This document shows positions 40,130 to 48,270 of a stretch of DNA of 55,305 nucleotides, piece after piece. Position 1 is the stretch's first letter. Every line of letters begins with the position of its first letter. The notes below the pieces were generated by a model. The model was not told the DNA's origin, searched no databases, and was given only the letters and a program-made list of their open reading frames with translations. A program made the translations under genes and the position numbers. Source of the stretch: a candidate division FCPU426 bacterium (lineage in GTDB: Bacteria > Oederibacteriota > Muellerivitia > Muellerivitales > Muellerivitaceae); the NCBI GenBank assembly GCA_003152075.1, contig PLZG01000030.1, positions 1-55,305 of the forward strand, in the 5' to 3' direction.

Positions 40130-42330
40130 AACTTTTTCCCATAAAGCCTCAACGCGTTCAACACCACCGTGACTGAGGAAAGTGACATGGCCAGGGCCGC
40201 CAAGGCGGGCGGGACTTGGGTGAAAATGGCCAAGGGCAGGGCCACCAGGTTGTAGGCGAAGGCCCAGAAAAGATTCTGCCGGATGATACCAAAGGTAGCC
40301 CGGGAGATTTTGATGGCCTCAATCACTTTGGTCAAGTCGCCCTGGATCAAAACCATATCCCCCGCTTCCTTGGCCACGTCGGTGCCTGAACCCATGGCGA
40401 TTCCCAAATCCGCGGCCGTCAAAGCCGCCGCGTCGTTGTATCCGTCCCCCACCATGGCCACCTTCAGGCCTTGCTTCTGGAGGTCCCGAACATAGGCCAG
40501 CTTTCCGGCGGGGTCCACCCCCGACTTCACCTCGTCGACCCCCACCCTTTCCCCCACCTTTTGGGCCACCACTTCCCCATCCCCGGTCAGGAGATGAATT
40601 TTCAGCCCAAGTTTCTTTAATTCCTGGATAACCTCGCGGGAATTGGCCCGAGGCGGGTCTTCCATGACAAATACAGCCGCGATTTTGTTGTCCAAAGCCA
40701 TGAGCGAAACCGTTTGCCCGCCCTGGCGGTAGGCTTCCACATTGGCGCGGATCTTATCGGAAGCAATAATTCCTTCCATGGATTCGATAAAGGCCTTAGT
40801 GCCGATAGCCACTTGGTGCCCCTCCACGAATCCCTTTAACCCCGCGCCAGGGGTTTCCACCACCCTCTCGACTTTGGGGAGGATCAGGTCCAGCACCATG
40901 ACTTCCTTCAGGATGGCGGAAGCCAGGGGATGGTTGGTGCCCATCTCTACCGCGGCGGCGTAACGCAGGAGTTTTTCCTCCTCAAAACCTTCCAGTACCA
41001 AAATATCCACCAGCCGGGGTTTACCCTCGGTGAGGGTGCCAGTCTTGTCGAAAACCATCGCTTTTACTTGGCTGGAGAGCTCAAGGACTTCGGCCCGGCG
41101 GATCAGGATACTGCGCTTAGCGGCAACCCCGATGCCCACCATGAGGGAGATGGGCACGGCCAATCCCAGCGCGCAGGGACAGGCGATGACCAGTACCGCG
41201 ATGGAGTGCCGCAAGGCCTCGGAGAAGGAACTGCCCGCTAAAAAAAACCAACCCGCGAGCGTAGAGGCGGCGATGGTTAACACCACGGGCACGAAAACGG
41301 CTGCTACCCGGTCCGCTGTTTTTTGCACCGGGGCTTTCGACCCCTGGGCTTCCTCGACTAGACGGATGATGCGGGCCAAGGCCGTTTCTTTTCCCACAGC
41401 TTGGACGTGCATCGTGAGGGCTATTGTTCCATTCATCGTGCCGGCGAAGACCCTCTCCCCTGGCCTTTTTTCCACCGGGGCCGACTCGCCGGTCAAGAGG
41501 GACTCGTCCACCCGGCCCTTTCCTTCCAGGATATCCCCGTCCACCGGAATGGACTCGCCCGGGCGCACGTAAAGGGTATCCCCCTTCCCCACCATTTCCA
41601 CCGGCATATCCACCTGGCGGGTTTCCTTGAGAACGTGGGCCACCTTGGGGCGGAGATTCATAAGAAGTTCCAAGGCCCGGTTGGCCCGGCGTTTGGTGAA
41701 GATTTCCAGGTATCGGCCTAAGGTGACGAAGAAAAGGATGAAGGCGGCAGCGTCAAAATAAAGGTCAACCGGGTAATGGGCCAGAGCGGGCAGGGAGCTG
41801 AAAAAAGCCGCCGAGGACCCCAGGGAGATGAGCGTATCCATGGTCACATCCCCGTATCTTAATCCCTTGAGGGCTGATTCGTGGAAAGGCCATCCGACCA
41901 GGAAAAACACGGGCGTAGCCAAAAGGAACTGGACAAACGGAGAGAATGAAAAGGGCCTTAATAACATCAACAGGTGTTGGGCCAGGAAAGGAAGGATAAA
42001 GAGCCCGCCGATGACCAGCCGCCAGCCCAAGTTGTTTTGTTCCGATTGGTACATCCTGCCGGCGCGGTATTCGGGAACATAGGGTTTGGCCGAGTACCCC
42101 GCTTTTTCCACGGCCACTTGCAGGGTAGTTAAATCCTGAATGGCAGGGTCCAATTGGACATAGGCCTTCTGGGAGGCAAAATTGACCGAGGCTTCTTTCA
42201 CCCCTGGAACCGCTTTTAATTTTTTTTCAATCCGGGAAGCGCAGGAAACGCAGGTCATTCCCTCAACCGACAGGATAACCGAGCGAGAAGGGGCTTCAGG
42301 GAAAGCATCGGTCTTGATTTCGGAATCCAT
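40126..42330 (-). CDS. copA: copper-translocating P1B-type ATPase, 734 aa
   Basis: A heavy-metal domain (about residues 20-85, [15 protein letters not shown]) is followed by eight membrane segments, the TGES actuator loop, the CPC intramembrane metal site ([13 protein letters not shown]), the phosphorylation motif DKTGTLTEG, the HP motif in GTNHPLASA and the hinge [15 protein letters not shown] with one N-terminal GMTCxxC domain is typical of Cu(I)-exporting CopA in the inner membrane. A copZ-like chaperone gene lies upstream. The stop overlaps the start of the AI-2E transporter gene. GYND replaces the usual GIND, a minor change. Confidence 0.95.
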   Translation of the reverse strand: MDSEIKTDAFPEAPSRSVILSVEGMTCVSCASRIEKKLKAVPGVKEASVNFASQKAYVQLDPAIQDLTTLQVAVEKAGYSAKPYVPEYRAGRMYQSEQNNLGWRLVIGGLFILPFLAQHLLMLLRPFSFSPFVQFLLATPVFFLVGWPFHESALKGLRYGDVTMDTLISLGSSAAFFSSLPALAHYPVDLYFDAAAFILFFVTLGRYLEIFTKRRANRALELLMNLRPKVAHVLKETRQVDMPVEMVGKGDTLYVRPGESIPVDGDILEGKGRVDESLLTGESAPVEKRPGERVFAGTMNGTIALTMHVQAVGKETALARIIRLVEEAQGSKAPVQKTADRVAAVFVPVVLTIAASTLAGWFFLAGSSFSEALRHSIAVLVIACPCALGLAVPISLMVGIGVAAKRSILIRRAEVLELSSQVKAMVFDKTGTLTEGKPRLVDILVLEGFEEEKLLRYAAAVEMGTNHPLASAILKEVMVLDLILPKVERVVETPGAGLKGFVEGHQVAIGTKAFIESMEGIIASDKIRANVEAYRQGGQTVSLMALDNKIAAVFVMEDPPRANSREVIQELKKLGLKIHLLTGDGEVVAQKVGERVGVDEVKSGVDPAGKLAYVRDLQKQGLKVAMVGDGYNDAAALTAADLGIAMGSGTDVAKEAGDMVLIQGDLTKVIEAIKISRATFGIIRQNLFWAFAYNLVALPLAIFTQVPPALAALAMSLSSVTVVLNALRLYGKKF

Positions 42331-42392
42331 AAACTTCCTTAATTAACAGGGGATTAAAAAAATTTCACCCTGTCAACAGCCAGGGGCTTGGA

Positions 42393-42471
42393 GCGAATCG
42401 CAGTGAACCCCTTGTTCTTCAAGGGGTGATTCGCGGCATAGATAGGAAAAAGTCCTTTCTATGGACTTTTT
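42393..42471. terminator. two stem-loops between copZ and copA
   Basis: One stem (AAAAAGTCC 42447-42455 with GGACTTTTT 42463-42471) has T runs on both strands and would end the copZ transcript. A second, bulged stem pairs GCGAATC and ACCCCTT (42393-42413) with AAGGGGT and GATTCGC (42421-42434). The pair may set relative copA output. Confidence 0.65.
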
Positions 42472-42481
42472 CATCCTCCTG

Positions 42482-42694
42482 TTAAGAAATAACGATGGCC
42501 TTGTAACCCTCTTGCTCCACCGCGAATATGGCGTTGGACATATCAATGGGCCTATCGGAAATAATGACGGCGCTTTTTTGTTTCAAATTGACCTCAGCCT
42601 TTTCCACTCCTGGCACGGCCGAAAGGACCTTTTCGATGGTATGGACACAATGGTCGCAGGTCATTCCCTCAATTTTTAAAACGGTACGATTCAT
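42482..42694 (-). CDS. copZ: heavy-metal-associated (CopZ-like) metallochaperone, 70 aa
   Basis: A single HMA fold has the metal-binding motif GMTCDHC at residues 10-16 and the usual beta-alpha-beta sequence (VLSAVPGVEKAEVNLKQKSAVI, ending FAVEQEGYKAIVI). Such proteins deliver Cu(I) to CopA in the cytoplasm. The ATG has GGAAGG-type purines upstream. It lies 152 bp before copA on the same strand with a terminator-like stem between. I see no obvious CueR or CopY operator. Confidence 0.93.
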   Translation of the reverse strand: MNRTVLKIEGMTCDHCVHTIEKVLSAVPGVEKAEVNLKQKSAVIISDRPIDMSNAIFAVEQEGYKAIVIS

Positions 42695-42930
42695 GAATGT
42701 TTTCCTTCCCTCTTTAAAATAGACATTGGCTTCCTAAAGATAAAGACGTTTCATCAGATTTAGGCAACAAATGATTTTGGCCTCCCAAAAAGCAGGGAAA
42801 AGCAAAAACCCTTTAGCTAAAGGGGGCTCAGAAGGGGTTATTGGGGTTGAATTGAGCCTGGGAAGGGATTGATAATAGCCCCTCTTCATCACAACCGAAT
42901 AGCCTTACTTTATACATTACGGAGGAACTC

Positions 42931-44931
42931 ATGTCGGCAATCGCCAAAAGGCTGAATTTAGTCCAAAAGATCATTACTTCCCACCTGGTAACCGGTAATC
43001 CGGTGGCGGGGGAGGAAGTGGGCATCCGAATCGACCAAACCCTCACCCAGGACGCCACCGGTACCATGGCTTACCTTCAATTCGAGGCCATCGGGGTTCC
43101 TCAGGTCCATACCAAGCTATCTGTCTCCTATGTCGACCACAACATGCTCCAGACCGGCTTCGAGAACGCCGATGACCACCGTTATTTACAGTCAGTGGCG
43201 GCCAAACACGGCATTTACTTCTCCCGTCCCGGCAACGGCATTTGCCACCAGGTCCACCTAGAACGCTTCGCCATTCCCGGCCAAACCCTCTTAGGGTCGG
43301 ATTCCCACACTCCCACCTGCGGCGGCTTGGGAGAACTGTCCATTGGCGCTGGCGGCTTGGACGTGGCAGTCGCCATGGGGGGCGGTCCCTTCTATATGTC
43401 CATGCCTAAAGTCTTAAGGGTGGAACTAAAGGGCAAACTCCAGCCATGGGTGACGGCGAAGGACATCATTTTGGAAGTCCTACGGAAGCTAACCGTTAAA
43501 GGCGGCGTGGGTAAGATATTAGAATACACGGGCCAGGGCGTGAAAAGCCTCTCGGCCACTGCCCGGGCCACTATCACTAATATGGGGGCTGAGCTGGGGG
43601 CTACCACCTCCATTTTCCCTTCCGATGAGAACACTCGTGAATACATGAAGGCCCAAGGACGCGGCAAAGATTGGATGCCCCTGGCGGCCGATCCCGGCGC
43701 CACTTACGACGAGGAACTCGTTATCGACCTGAACAAACTGCCAGCCCTGATTGCCCAACCCCACAGCCCGGACAACGTGACGGAGGTTTCCAAGCTTAAA
43801 GGTATCGAAGTGCAACAGGTTTGCGTGGGTTCCTGCACCAACAGCTCCTACAGCGACCTGATGATGGTGGCCAAGATGCTCAAGGGAAAACATATCCATC
43901 CGAACGTTTCCATGACCGTGACTCCCGGTTCCAAGCAGGTGTTCGAGATGATCGCTCAAAATGGGGCCTTGGCCGATATCATCTCCTCGGGCGCCCGAAT
44001 TATCGAGTCAGCCTGCGGGCCCTGTATCGGAATGGGCCAAGCGCCCTCGTCCGGCGCCGTTTCCATCCGCAGCTTCAACCGCAATTTCGAGGGCCGTTCG
44101 GGAACCCGGGACGCCAAGGTCTACTTGGCTTCCCCTGAAACCTGCGTGGCCTGCGCTCTAACAGGCAAGATTACCGATCCTACCACTTTAGGCAAGGCTC
44201 CCAAAATCGAGATCCCGGACAAGTTTGTCTGGGACGACAACGGAATCATCCCGCCAGCCAAGGACCCTAAAAAGGTCGAGGTTCTCCGGGGCCCGAATAT
44301 CAAACCCCTGCCGATTAATGATCCCTTAGCCGAAACCCTGGAAGGGCCTGTCGTTTTGAAGGTCATTGATAACATCACCACCGACCACATCATGCCAGCG
44401 GGGTCAAAGGTTCTTCCCTTGCGCTCCAACATACCAGCCATCTCGGAATTCGTGTTTAATATCATCGACCCGACTTATCCCAAGAGGGCTAAGGAAGCAG
44501 GCAGAAGCTTTGTCGTGGGCGGCGAAAACTATGGGCAAGGATCCTCACGGGAACATGCGGCTTTGGCACCAATGTACTTAGGTCTCAAGGCGGTTATCGT
44601 GAAGAGTTTCGCCCGTATTCACCGGGCCAACTTGATCAATTTCGGCATCCTTCCCTTGACTTTCGTTCAAGCCGCCGAGTACGACTCCATTACTCAAGGG
44701 GACAAGCTGGAGATTCCTGACTTGAAGCAGGTCATCAAGGTGGACCATCCCTTCCCGGTTAAGAATCTCACCACCGGCAAGTCCATTCAGGTAGTGCATG
44801 GGCTGACCAGCCGCCAGCAGGAAATCATCCTGGCGGGGGGATTGCTCAATTGGACCAAGCAAAAGGCCACTGAGGCACCAGCCGGAAAACCAAAAACCCT
44901 CAAACCCCCGAAAAAAGAAAAGGTTAAGTAA
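42931..44931 (+). CDS. aconitate hydratase (Aquifex-type, single chain), 666 aa
   Basis: This is an Fe-S isomerase for citrate and isocitrate in the citric acid cycle. Cluster ligands are in GSCTNSSYSD and CGPCIGMG, with catalytic SDSHTPTCGG early and GGENYGQGSSREHAAL in the swivel domain. The length (666) and order, with the swivel domain at the C-terminus, fit the shorter Aquifex-like aconitases rather than the roughly 900-residue AcnA or AcnB. GGAGG precedes the ATG at 42931. Its C-terminus has a Lys/Pro tail (PAGKPKTLKPPKK). A terminator follows, so it is monocistronic. Confidence 0.95.
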   Translation: MSAIAKRLNLVQKIITSHLVTGNPVAGEEVGIRIDQTLTQDATGTMAYLQFEAIGVPQVHTKLSVSYVDHNMLQTGFENADDHRYLQSVAAKHGIYFSRPGNGICHQVHLERFAIPGQTLLGSDSHTPTCGGLGELSIGAGGLDVAVAMGGGPFYMSMPKVLRVELKGKLQPWVTAKDIILEVLRKLTVKGGVGKILEYTGQGVKSLSATARATITNMGAELGATTSIFPSDENTREYMKAQGRGKDWMPLAADPGATYDEELVIDLNKLPALIAQPHSPDNVTEVSKLKGIEVQQVCVGSCTNSSYSDLMMVAKMLKGKHIHPNVSMTVTPGSKQVFEMIAQNGALADIISSGARIIESACGPCIGMGQAPSSGAVSIRSFNRNFEGRSGTRDAKVYLASPETCVACALTGKITDPTTLGKAPKIEIPDKFVWDDNGIIPPAKDPKKVEVLRGPNIKPLPINDPLAETLEGPVVLKVIDNITTDHIMPAGSKVLPLRSNIPAISEFVFNIIDPTYPKRAKEAGRSFVVGGENYGQGSSREHAALAPMYLGLKAVIVKSFARIHRANLINFGILPLTFVQAAEYDSITQGDKLEIPDLKQVIKVDHPFPVKNLTTGKSIQVVHGLTSRQQEIILAGGLLNWTKQKATEAPAGKPKTLKPPKKEKVK

Positions 44932-44952
44932 TAAAAGAAAGCTGTTTAAATT

Positions 44953-44984
44953 AAAAGCCCTGTCCGAAAAGACAGGGCTTTTTT
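44953..44984 (+). terminator. rho-independent terminator of the aconitase gene
   Basis: A perfect stem (AAAAGCCCTGTC 44953-44964 with GACAGGGCTTTT 44971-44982) is followed by further T residues. Confidence 0.95.
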
Positions 44985-45004
44985 ATTCAATAAAGTTTTT
45001 ATCG

Positions 45005-45155
45005 GTCATTGCGAGGAATGCCCGCCGGATAGGCGGGCGGTTATGACAAGGCAACCCCAGTTTTAAATAAATAGTTTTGCCTTAGGCAAAACACACTTTT
45101 AAAACCACCCATGAACTTGGGTTGCTTCGTCGCATAATTCGCTTCACGCAATGAC
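45005..45155. repeat. 151-bp palindromic element with GTCATTGCG ends
   Basis: Terminal inverted repeats GTCATTGCG (45005-45013) and CGCAATGAC (45147-45155) enclose a second pair (GCAACCC and GGGTTGC) and a central hairpin TTTGCCTTAGGCAAA. It has no coding capacity and looks like a MITE-type intergenic element. Confidence 0.85.
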
Positions 45156-45179
45156 ATCTTTTTAATCCAGGAGATAGAA

Positions 45180-45401
45180 TTGGAAACCCTTCCATCCGGC
45201 ACACCGTTGGACCCCAACAACAAAAATAAAATGAACATCGACATCTCGGCACGTAAGCCGGGGGAGAAAATTCTTTACACCGGCCCGCACCTTTGCGTGA
45301 CCTGCGCCAACGAAAACCGCATCATGAATATCTACTTGAAAGCGGGCGTAACCGCTCCCGAATGCCAAAACTGCGGTCCGCGCGCCCTCTGGGAGCCATG
45401 A
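45180..45401 (+). CDS. small zinc-ribbon-like hypothetical protein, 73 aa
   Basis: This short protein has CVTCANENR near the middle and CQNCGPRALWEP near the C-terminus, two CxxC pairs that could bind one zinc. It has no transmembrane segment and I recognise no family. The start is the TTG at 45180, with AGGAGA at good distance; the internal ATG at 45231 lacks such a site. It lies between a palindromic repeat and a metallo-hydrolase gene on the same strand, with which it may be co-transcribed. A nucleic-acid or protein-binding role is possible but not shown. Confidence 0.65.
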   Translation: METLPSGTPLDPNNKNKMNIDISARKPGEKILYTGPHLCVTCANENRIMNIYLKAGVTAPECQNCGPRALWEP

Positions 45402-45495
45402 AAGCCCTTAAACGAGGGTTAATTCGTTGCAAAAAGCCCTTTTATTGGAAATAATGATGCAGTTTCACTCATCTTACTGATGTTAAAGAGGCTGA

Positions 45496-46428
45496 ATGGC
45501 TCACGATTTCACGATTACGTTCCGGGGAGTTCGCGGAAGCATCCCGGTACCCGGCCCAACCACACTTAAAATCGGCGGCAATTCCTCCTGCGTTCAAGTG
45601 AATGTCCTGGACCATAATATCTTTTTGGACGCCGGCACCGGAATGGTAGCCGCGGGCCAGCAAATGGTGCGGAATTTCTTCGCCAACCGCGACAAGATCA
45701 AGCGGCTCACGGCCACTATCCTTATTTCGCATACCCATCACGACCATATCATGGGCCTTCCCTTTTTCCCGCCCCTCTACATTGGCGACTCTTCCCTTTC
45801 CATTTTTGGGCCTTCGGTCTATGGGCCCATCGGTTCCAAGACGGACATGAACTATGTGTTGGATATGTTGATGGACCAGATGTTCTTCCCCATTGATTTG
45901 AAGGAAACCAATTCCATCAAGAAGATCGCCACCCTGAAGGCTTTCGACCAGATTCTCCTGGCCGAGGGCGGGGAGCCCGAATTGGTGAATCTACAAACCG
46001 ACTATAAAGCCACCTTTAAAGATAAAGTTATCGTCAGCCAATACCGTGCCTACAACCACCCGAAGAACGGGACGCTGGTTTATAAACTACAATACGCCGG
46101 GAAATCCATCGTTTACGCAACGGACATCGAGGGTTACGTGGATGGGGACCGCCGATTGATCCAATTTGCCAAGGGGGCGGACGTCTTGATCCATGACGCC
46201 CAATACACGCAGGAACAATATACGGGGCCTGTTTCCACCCAGGGATTCGGGCACTCGACCCCTGAAATGGCCTGCTTTGTGGCCAAGGAAGCGGGAGTAA
46301 AGCAGCTGGTGCTTTACCACCATGATCCCAACCACGACGACGCGGCCGTCGCCAAGAAGGAAGAAAGCGCAAAAAAGCTCTTCACCAACACCATCGCCGC
46401 TTACGAGGGATTGACCATACCCGTTTAA
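45496..46428 (+). CDS. MBL-fold metallo-hydrolase, 310 aa
   Basis: The fold begins GVRGSIPVPGPTTLKIGGNSSC and carries the metal signature SHTHHDHIMGLPFF (residues about 77-90). Later ligands are probable His residues in AYNHPKNG, IHDAQY and GFGHSTPEMA, LYHHDP. The opening and insert are typical of a beta-lactamase-superfamily group annotated as cyclic-nucleotide or phosphodiester hydrolases (PhnP or cAMP-phosphodiesterase class). The substrate cannot be told from sequence. AGAGG precedes the ATG at 45496. No signal peptide is seen, so it is cytoplasmic. Confidence 0.92.
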   Translation: MAHDFTITFRGVRGSIPVPGPTTLKIGGNSSCVQVNVLDHNIFLDAGTGMVAAGQQMVRNFFANRDKIKRLTATILISHTHHDHIMGLPFFPPLYIGDSSLSIFGPSVYGPIGSKTDMNYVLDMLMDQMFFPIDLKETNSIKKIATLKAFDQILLAEGGEPELVNLQTDYKATFKDKVIVSQYRAYNHPKNGTLVYKLQYAGKSIVYATDIEGYVDGDRRLIQFAKGADVLIHDAQYTQEQYTGPVSTQGFGHSTPEMACFVAKEAGVKQLVLYHHDPNHDDAAVAKKEESAKKLFTNTIAAYEGLTIPV

Positions 46429-46438
46429 AGCCTGATTC

Positions 46439-46616
46439 TCACCGCCAAGACGCCAAGTCCGCCAAGAAAACATAAACTTCAAGATTAAAATTCTGTCATT
46501 CCGAGCCTAATATTCAGGCGAAGAATCTATGTTTAAACCCAACAAAGATCCTTCGTTGCGCTCAGGATGACACATTTGTACATTGATTATTTTTGAAGTT
46601 CTTGGCATCTTGGCGA
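46439..46616. repeat. nested palindromic repeats: CACCGCCAAGACGCC shell around a TGTCATTCCGAG element
   Basis: Outer arms at 46439-46457 and about 46601-46616 (TCACCGCCAAGACGCC; TTGGCATCTTGGCG) are reverse complements. Between them, 46494-46572 is a 79-bp palindrome (TGTCATT to GGATGACA), the second copy of the 33111 element in opposite orientation. One mobile-type element appears to have entered another. Confidence 0.8.
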
Positions 46617-46623
46617 TAAAAAT

Positions 46624-47304
46624 TTAGTTAGTTTTGTACTTCTGGATTTTGGCGTGCAGGTCGTGCAGTTCTTCCGCGGTAGGTTCCACCGAAAGCCCAT
46701 CCATCTCCGAAAACTGATTATAAACGTCGAAAAGGATGGACCAAAGTTCTTCCTGCGTGAATTTCGGCTTGGTCATGAAATACTGGAGAAAAAGCTGGAA
46801 GCGGATGCTGCTTTCGTAAAGGCTCACGCATTGGATACCCGAAAGGTCCCCGCTTACCAAGGAAAAGGACTGCAGAACAATTTCCACCTCGTCGATAACC
46901 TTTTTTAATAAAACGCGCAGTTCGATGTTCTGGATCGCGTCGTAATAAATGGTGTCGAACTGGTCCTTGGTCAGGCCCGAACGGGTTGTTGTATCGTATT
47001 TTTTGAAAAGATCCTGGTATTTTTTTCCCGATTCTTGGAGCTTCTGCACCAGTCCCACCAGGTGAGCGACCTGGGGCAAGAAATTTTTTCGGTCGATTTC
47101 CTTAACCGTGGCCAGGTCATGGATATATTGAATGTACTCGTAGGTGCTTCGGGCGCAGTGGTGAAAAGCCTCACTCAAGAAGGGAATCATTTCATCGGGG
47201 GCGTTGGCGGCGTGTAATTGCTTATTCACCTGGGCCTCGAAATCATCGGGGGGCTTCCAGGTCTTGGCGCTCTCTAAAAATTGTTCAGCCGTGATTTCTT
47301 CCAT
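46624..47304 (-). CDS. conserved-looking hypothetical helical protein, 226 aa
   Basis: I do not recognise the family. The sequence is highly helical and charged (EEITAEQFLESAKTWKPPDDFEAQVNKQLH, ELRVLLKKVIDEVEIVLQSF, EELWSILFDVYNQFSEM) with no signal peptide or membrane segment, so it is cytoplasmic. GAGGA precedes the ATG at 47304. Palindromic repeats flank it on both sides, so it is probably transcribed alone. Codon use and composition match the neighbouring genes, arguing for a real gene. No function is inferred. Confidence 0.7.
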   Translation of the reverse strand: MEEITAEQFLESAKTWKPPDDFEAQVNKQLHAANAPDEMIPFLSEAFHHCARSTYEYIQYIHDLATVKEIDRKNFLPQVAHLVGLVQKLQESGKKYQDLFKKYDTTTRSGLTKDQFDTIYYDAIQNIELRVLLKKVIDEVEIVLQSFSLVSGDLSGIQCVSLYESSIRFQLFLQYFMTKPKFTQEELWSILFDVYNQFSEMDGLSVEPTAEELHDLHAKIQKYKTN

Positions 47305-47325
47305 TTAAATCCTCAACTTCATTCT

Positions 47326-47412
47326 AACCATCAAGGCACCAAGGGCACTAAGTAAATCTTTTAAAGGCTATTTGTCTTTGCCTTTCTTGGTGAACTTGGT
47401 GCCCTTGGTGGT
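47326..47412. repeat. palindromic repeat (AACCATCAAGGCACC), third ACCACCAAGG-family copy
   Basis: The left end AACCATCAAGGCACCAAGG and the right end CCTTGGTGGTT are near reverse complements around an A/T-rich centre. The right end touches the stop codon of the PHP gene. Confidence 0.75.
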
Positions 47413-48263
47413 TAATAAGCCTTTCTTTGTCGCTTTATTCTTTCCCGTAATTTCTCCAGGAAAACGTAGGGAGGCCTTCCCTGGCCCAGTTGAATGCCGG
47501 GTTTGTGATCCCCGTGAAAATCACTGCCCCCTGTGGTCAAGAGGCCAAACTCCCCGGCCAGCCCGTTGAACAACTCTTGAACTTCCGAGTTGTGATCCGG
47601 GTGGACCACTTCCAAACCATCCAATCCTATTTCTGCGAGTTCGCTCACTTTTTTCCGAAGGTCCAATCCCTGGAGTTTCATTTGAACCGGGTGGGCGACC
47701 ACCGCCACGCCTCCCGATTCATGGATCAGGTCAATGCATTCCTGGGCCGACCAATTGGCCTTGGGCACGTAAGCCGAGGCACCCTTCGTTAAATAGCGGT
47801 TGAAAGCTTCCTCGTAGCTTTTGACGTAACCCTTGGCCGCCAGTGCCTCGGCGATATGGGGCCTTCCGATTTGACCCCGCGCCTTGGAAATTTCGCTGAC
47901 TTCCTCCAAAGTCATGGGCATTCCAAGTTCCTTCAATCTTTCCAAAATCTTGGGATTACGCTCTTCCCTAGCCTTCTGAAACTCCACCAGCTTTTCCCGG
48001 ATGGGTCCCCGCGAGTCAAAACCATAGCCTAATATATGAAGGGTTCCCGGAAAAAATTTGGCCGAAAGTTCCACTCCAGGAATGGCCTCCAGCCCCAAGC
48101 GGTTGGTTTCTTCTACCAGTTCCTCGATTCCGGTCACCGTGTCATGGTCGGTCAGGGCCACCGCGTCCACGCCCTGGGCCTTGGCCAGACGGGCCAGTTC
48201 GGTAGGGTTCAAGGTCCCATCCGAGTGGTTGGTATGCATGTGAAGGTCGGCTACGGTTTTCAT
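47412..48263 (-). CDS. PHP-domain phosphoesterase (RNase AM/YciV-type), 283 aa
   Basis: This is a PHP metal site of the kind found in YciV/RNase AM and related phosphoesterases: ADLHMHTNHSDGTLNP near residue 5, ALTDHDTV, then GVELSAKFFPGTLHILGYGF and VVAHPVQMKL, with GLDGLEVVHPDHNSE and TGGSDFHGDHKPG near the C-terminus. Members act as 5'-3' exonucleases on nucleotides or short RNA. I take the ATG at 48263 (MKTVADLHMHTN), just inside the end of the upstream YfhO-like gene; longer frames overlap that gene. No clear ribosome-binding site is seen, and translation may be coupled to the gene ending 7 nt upstream. Confidence 0.9.
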   Translation of the reverse strand: MKTVADLHMHTNHSDGTLNPTELARLAKAQGVDAVALTDHDTVTGIEELVEETNRLGLEAIPGVELSAKFFPGTLHILGYGFDSRGPIREKLVEFQKAREERNPKILERLKELGMPMTLEEVSEISKARGQIGRPHIAEALAAKGYVKSYEEAFNRYLTKGASAYVPKANWSAQECIDLIHESGGVAVVAHPVQMKLQGLDLRKKVSELAEIGLDGLEVVHPDHNSEVQELFNGLAGEFGLLTTGGSDFHGDHKPGIQLGQGRPPYVFLEKLRERIKRQRKAY

Positions 48264-48270
48264 TTGAATA

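Noticed and set aside
44985-45180. tRNA or small RNA gene in the region after aconitase
   Set aside because: The folding is explained by nested inverted repeats with terminal repeats; no cloverleaf or T-loop sequence is present.
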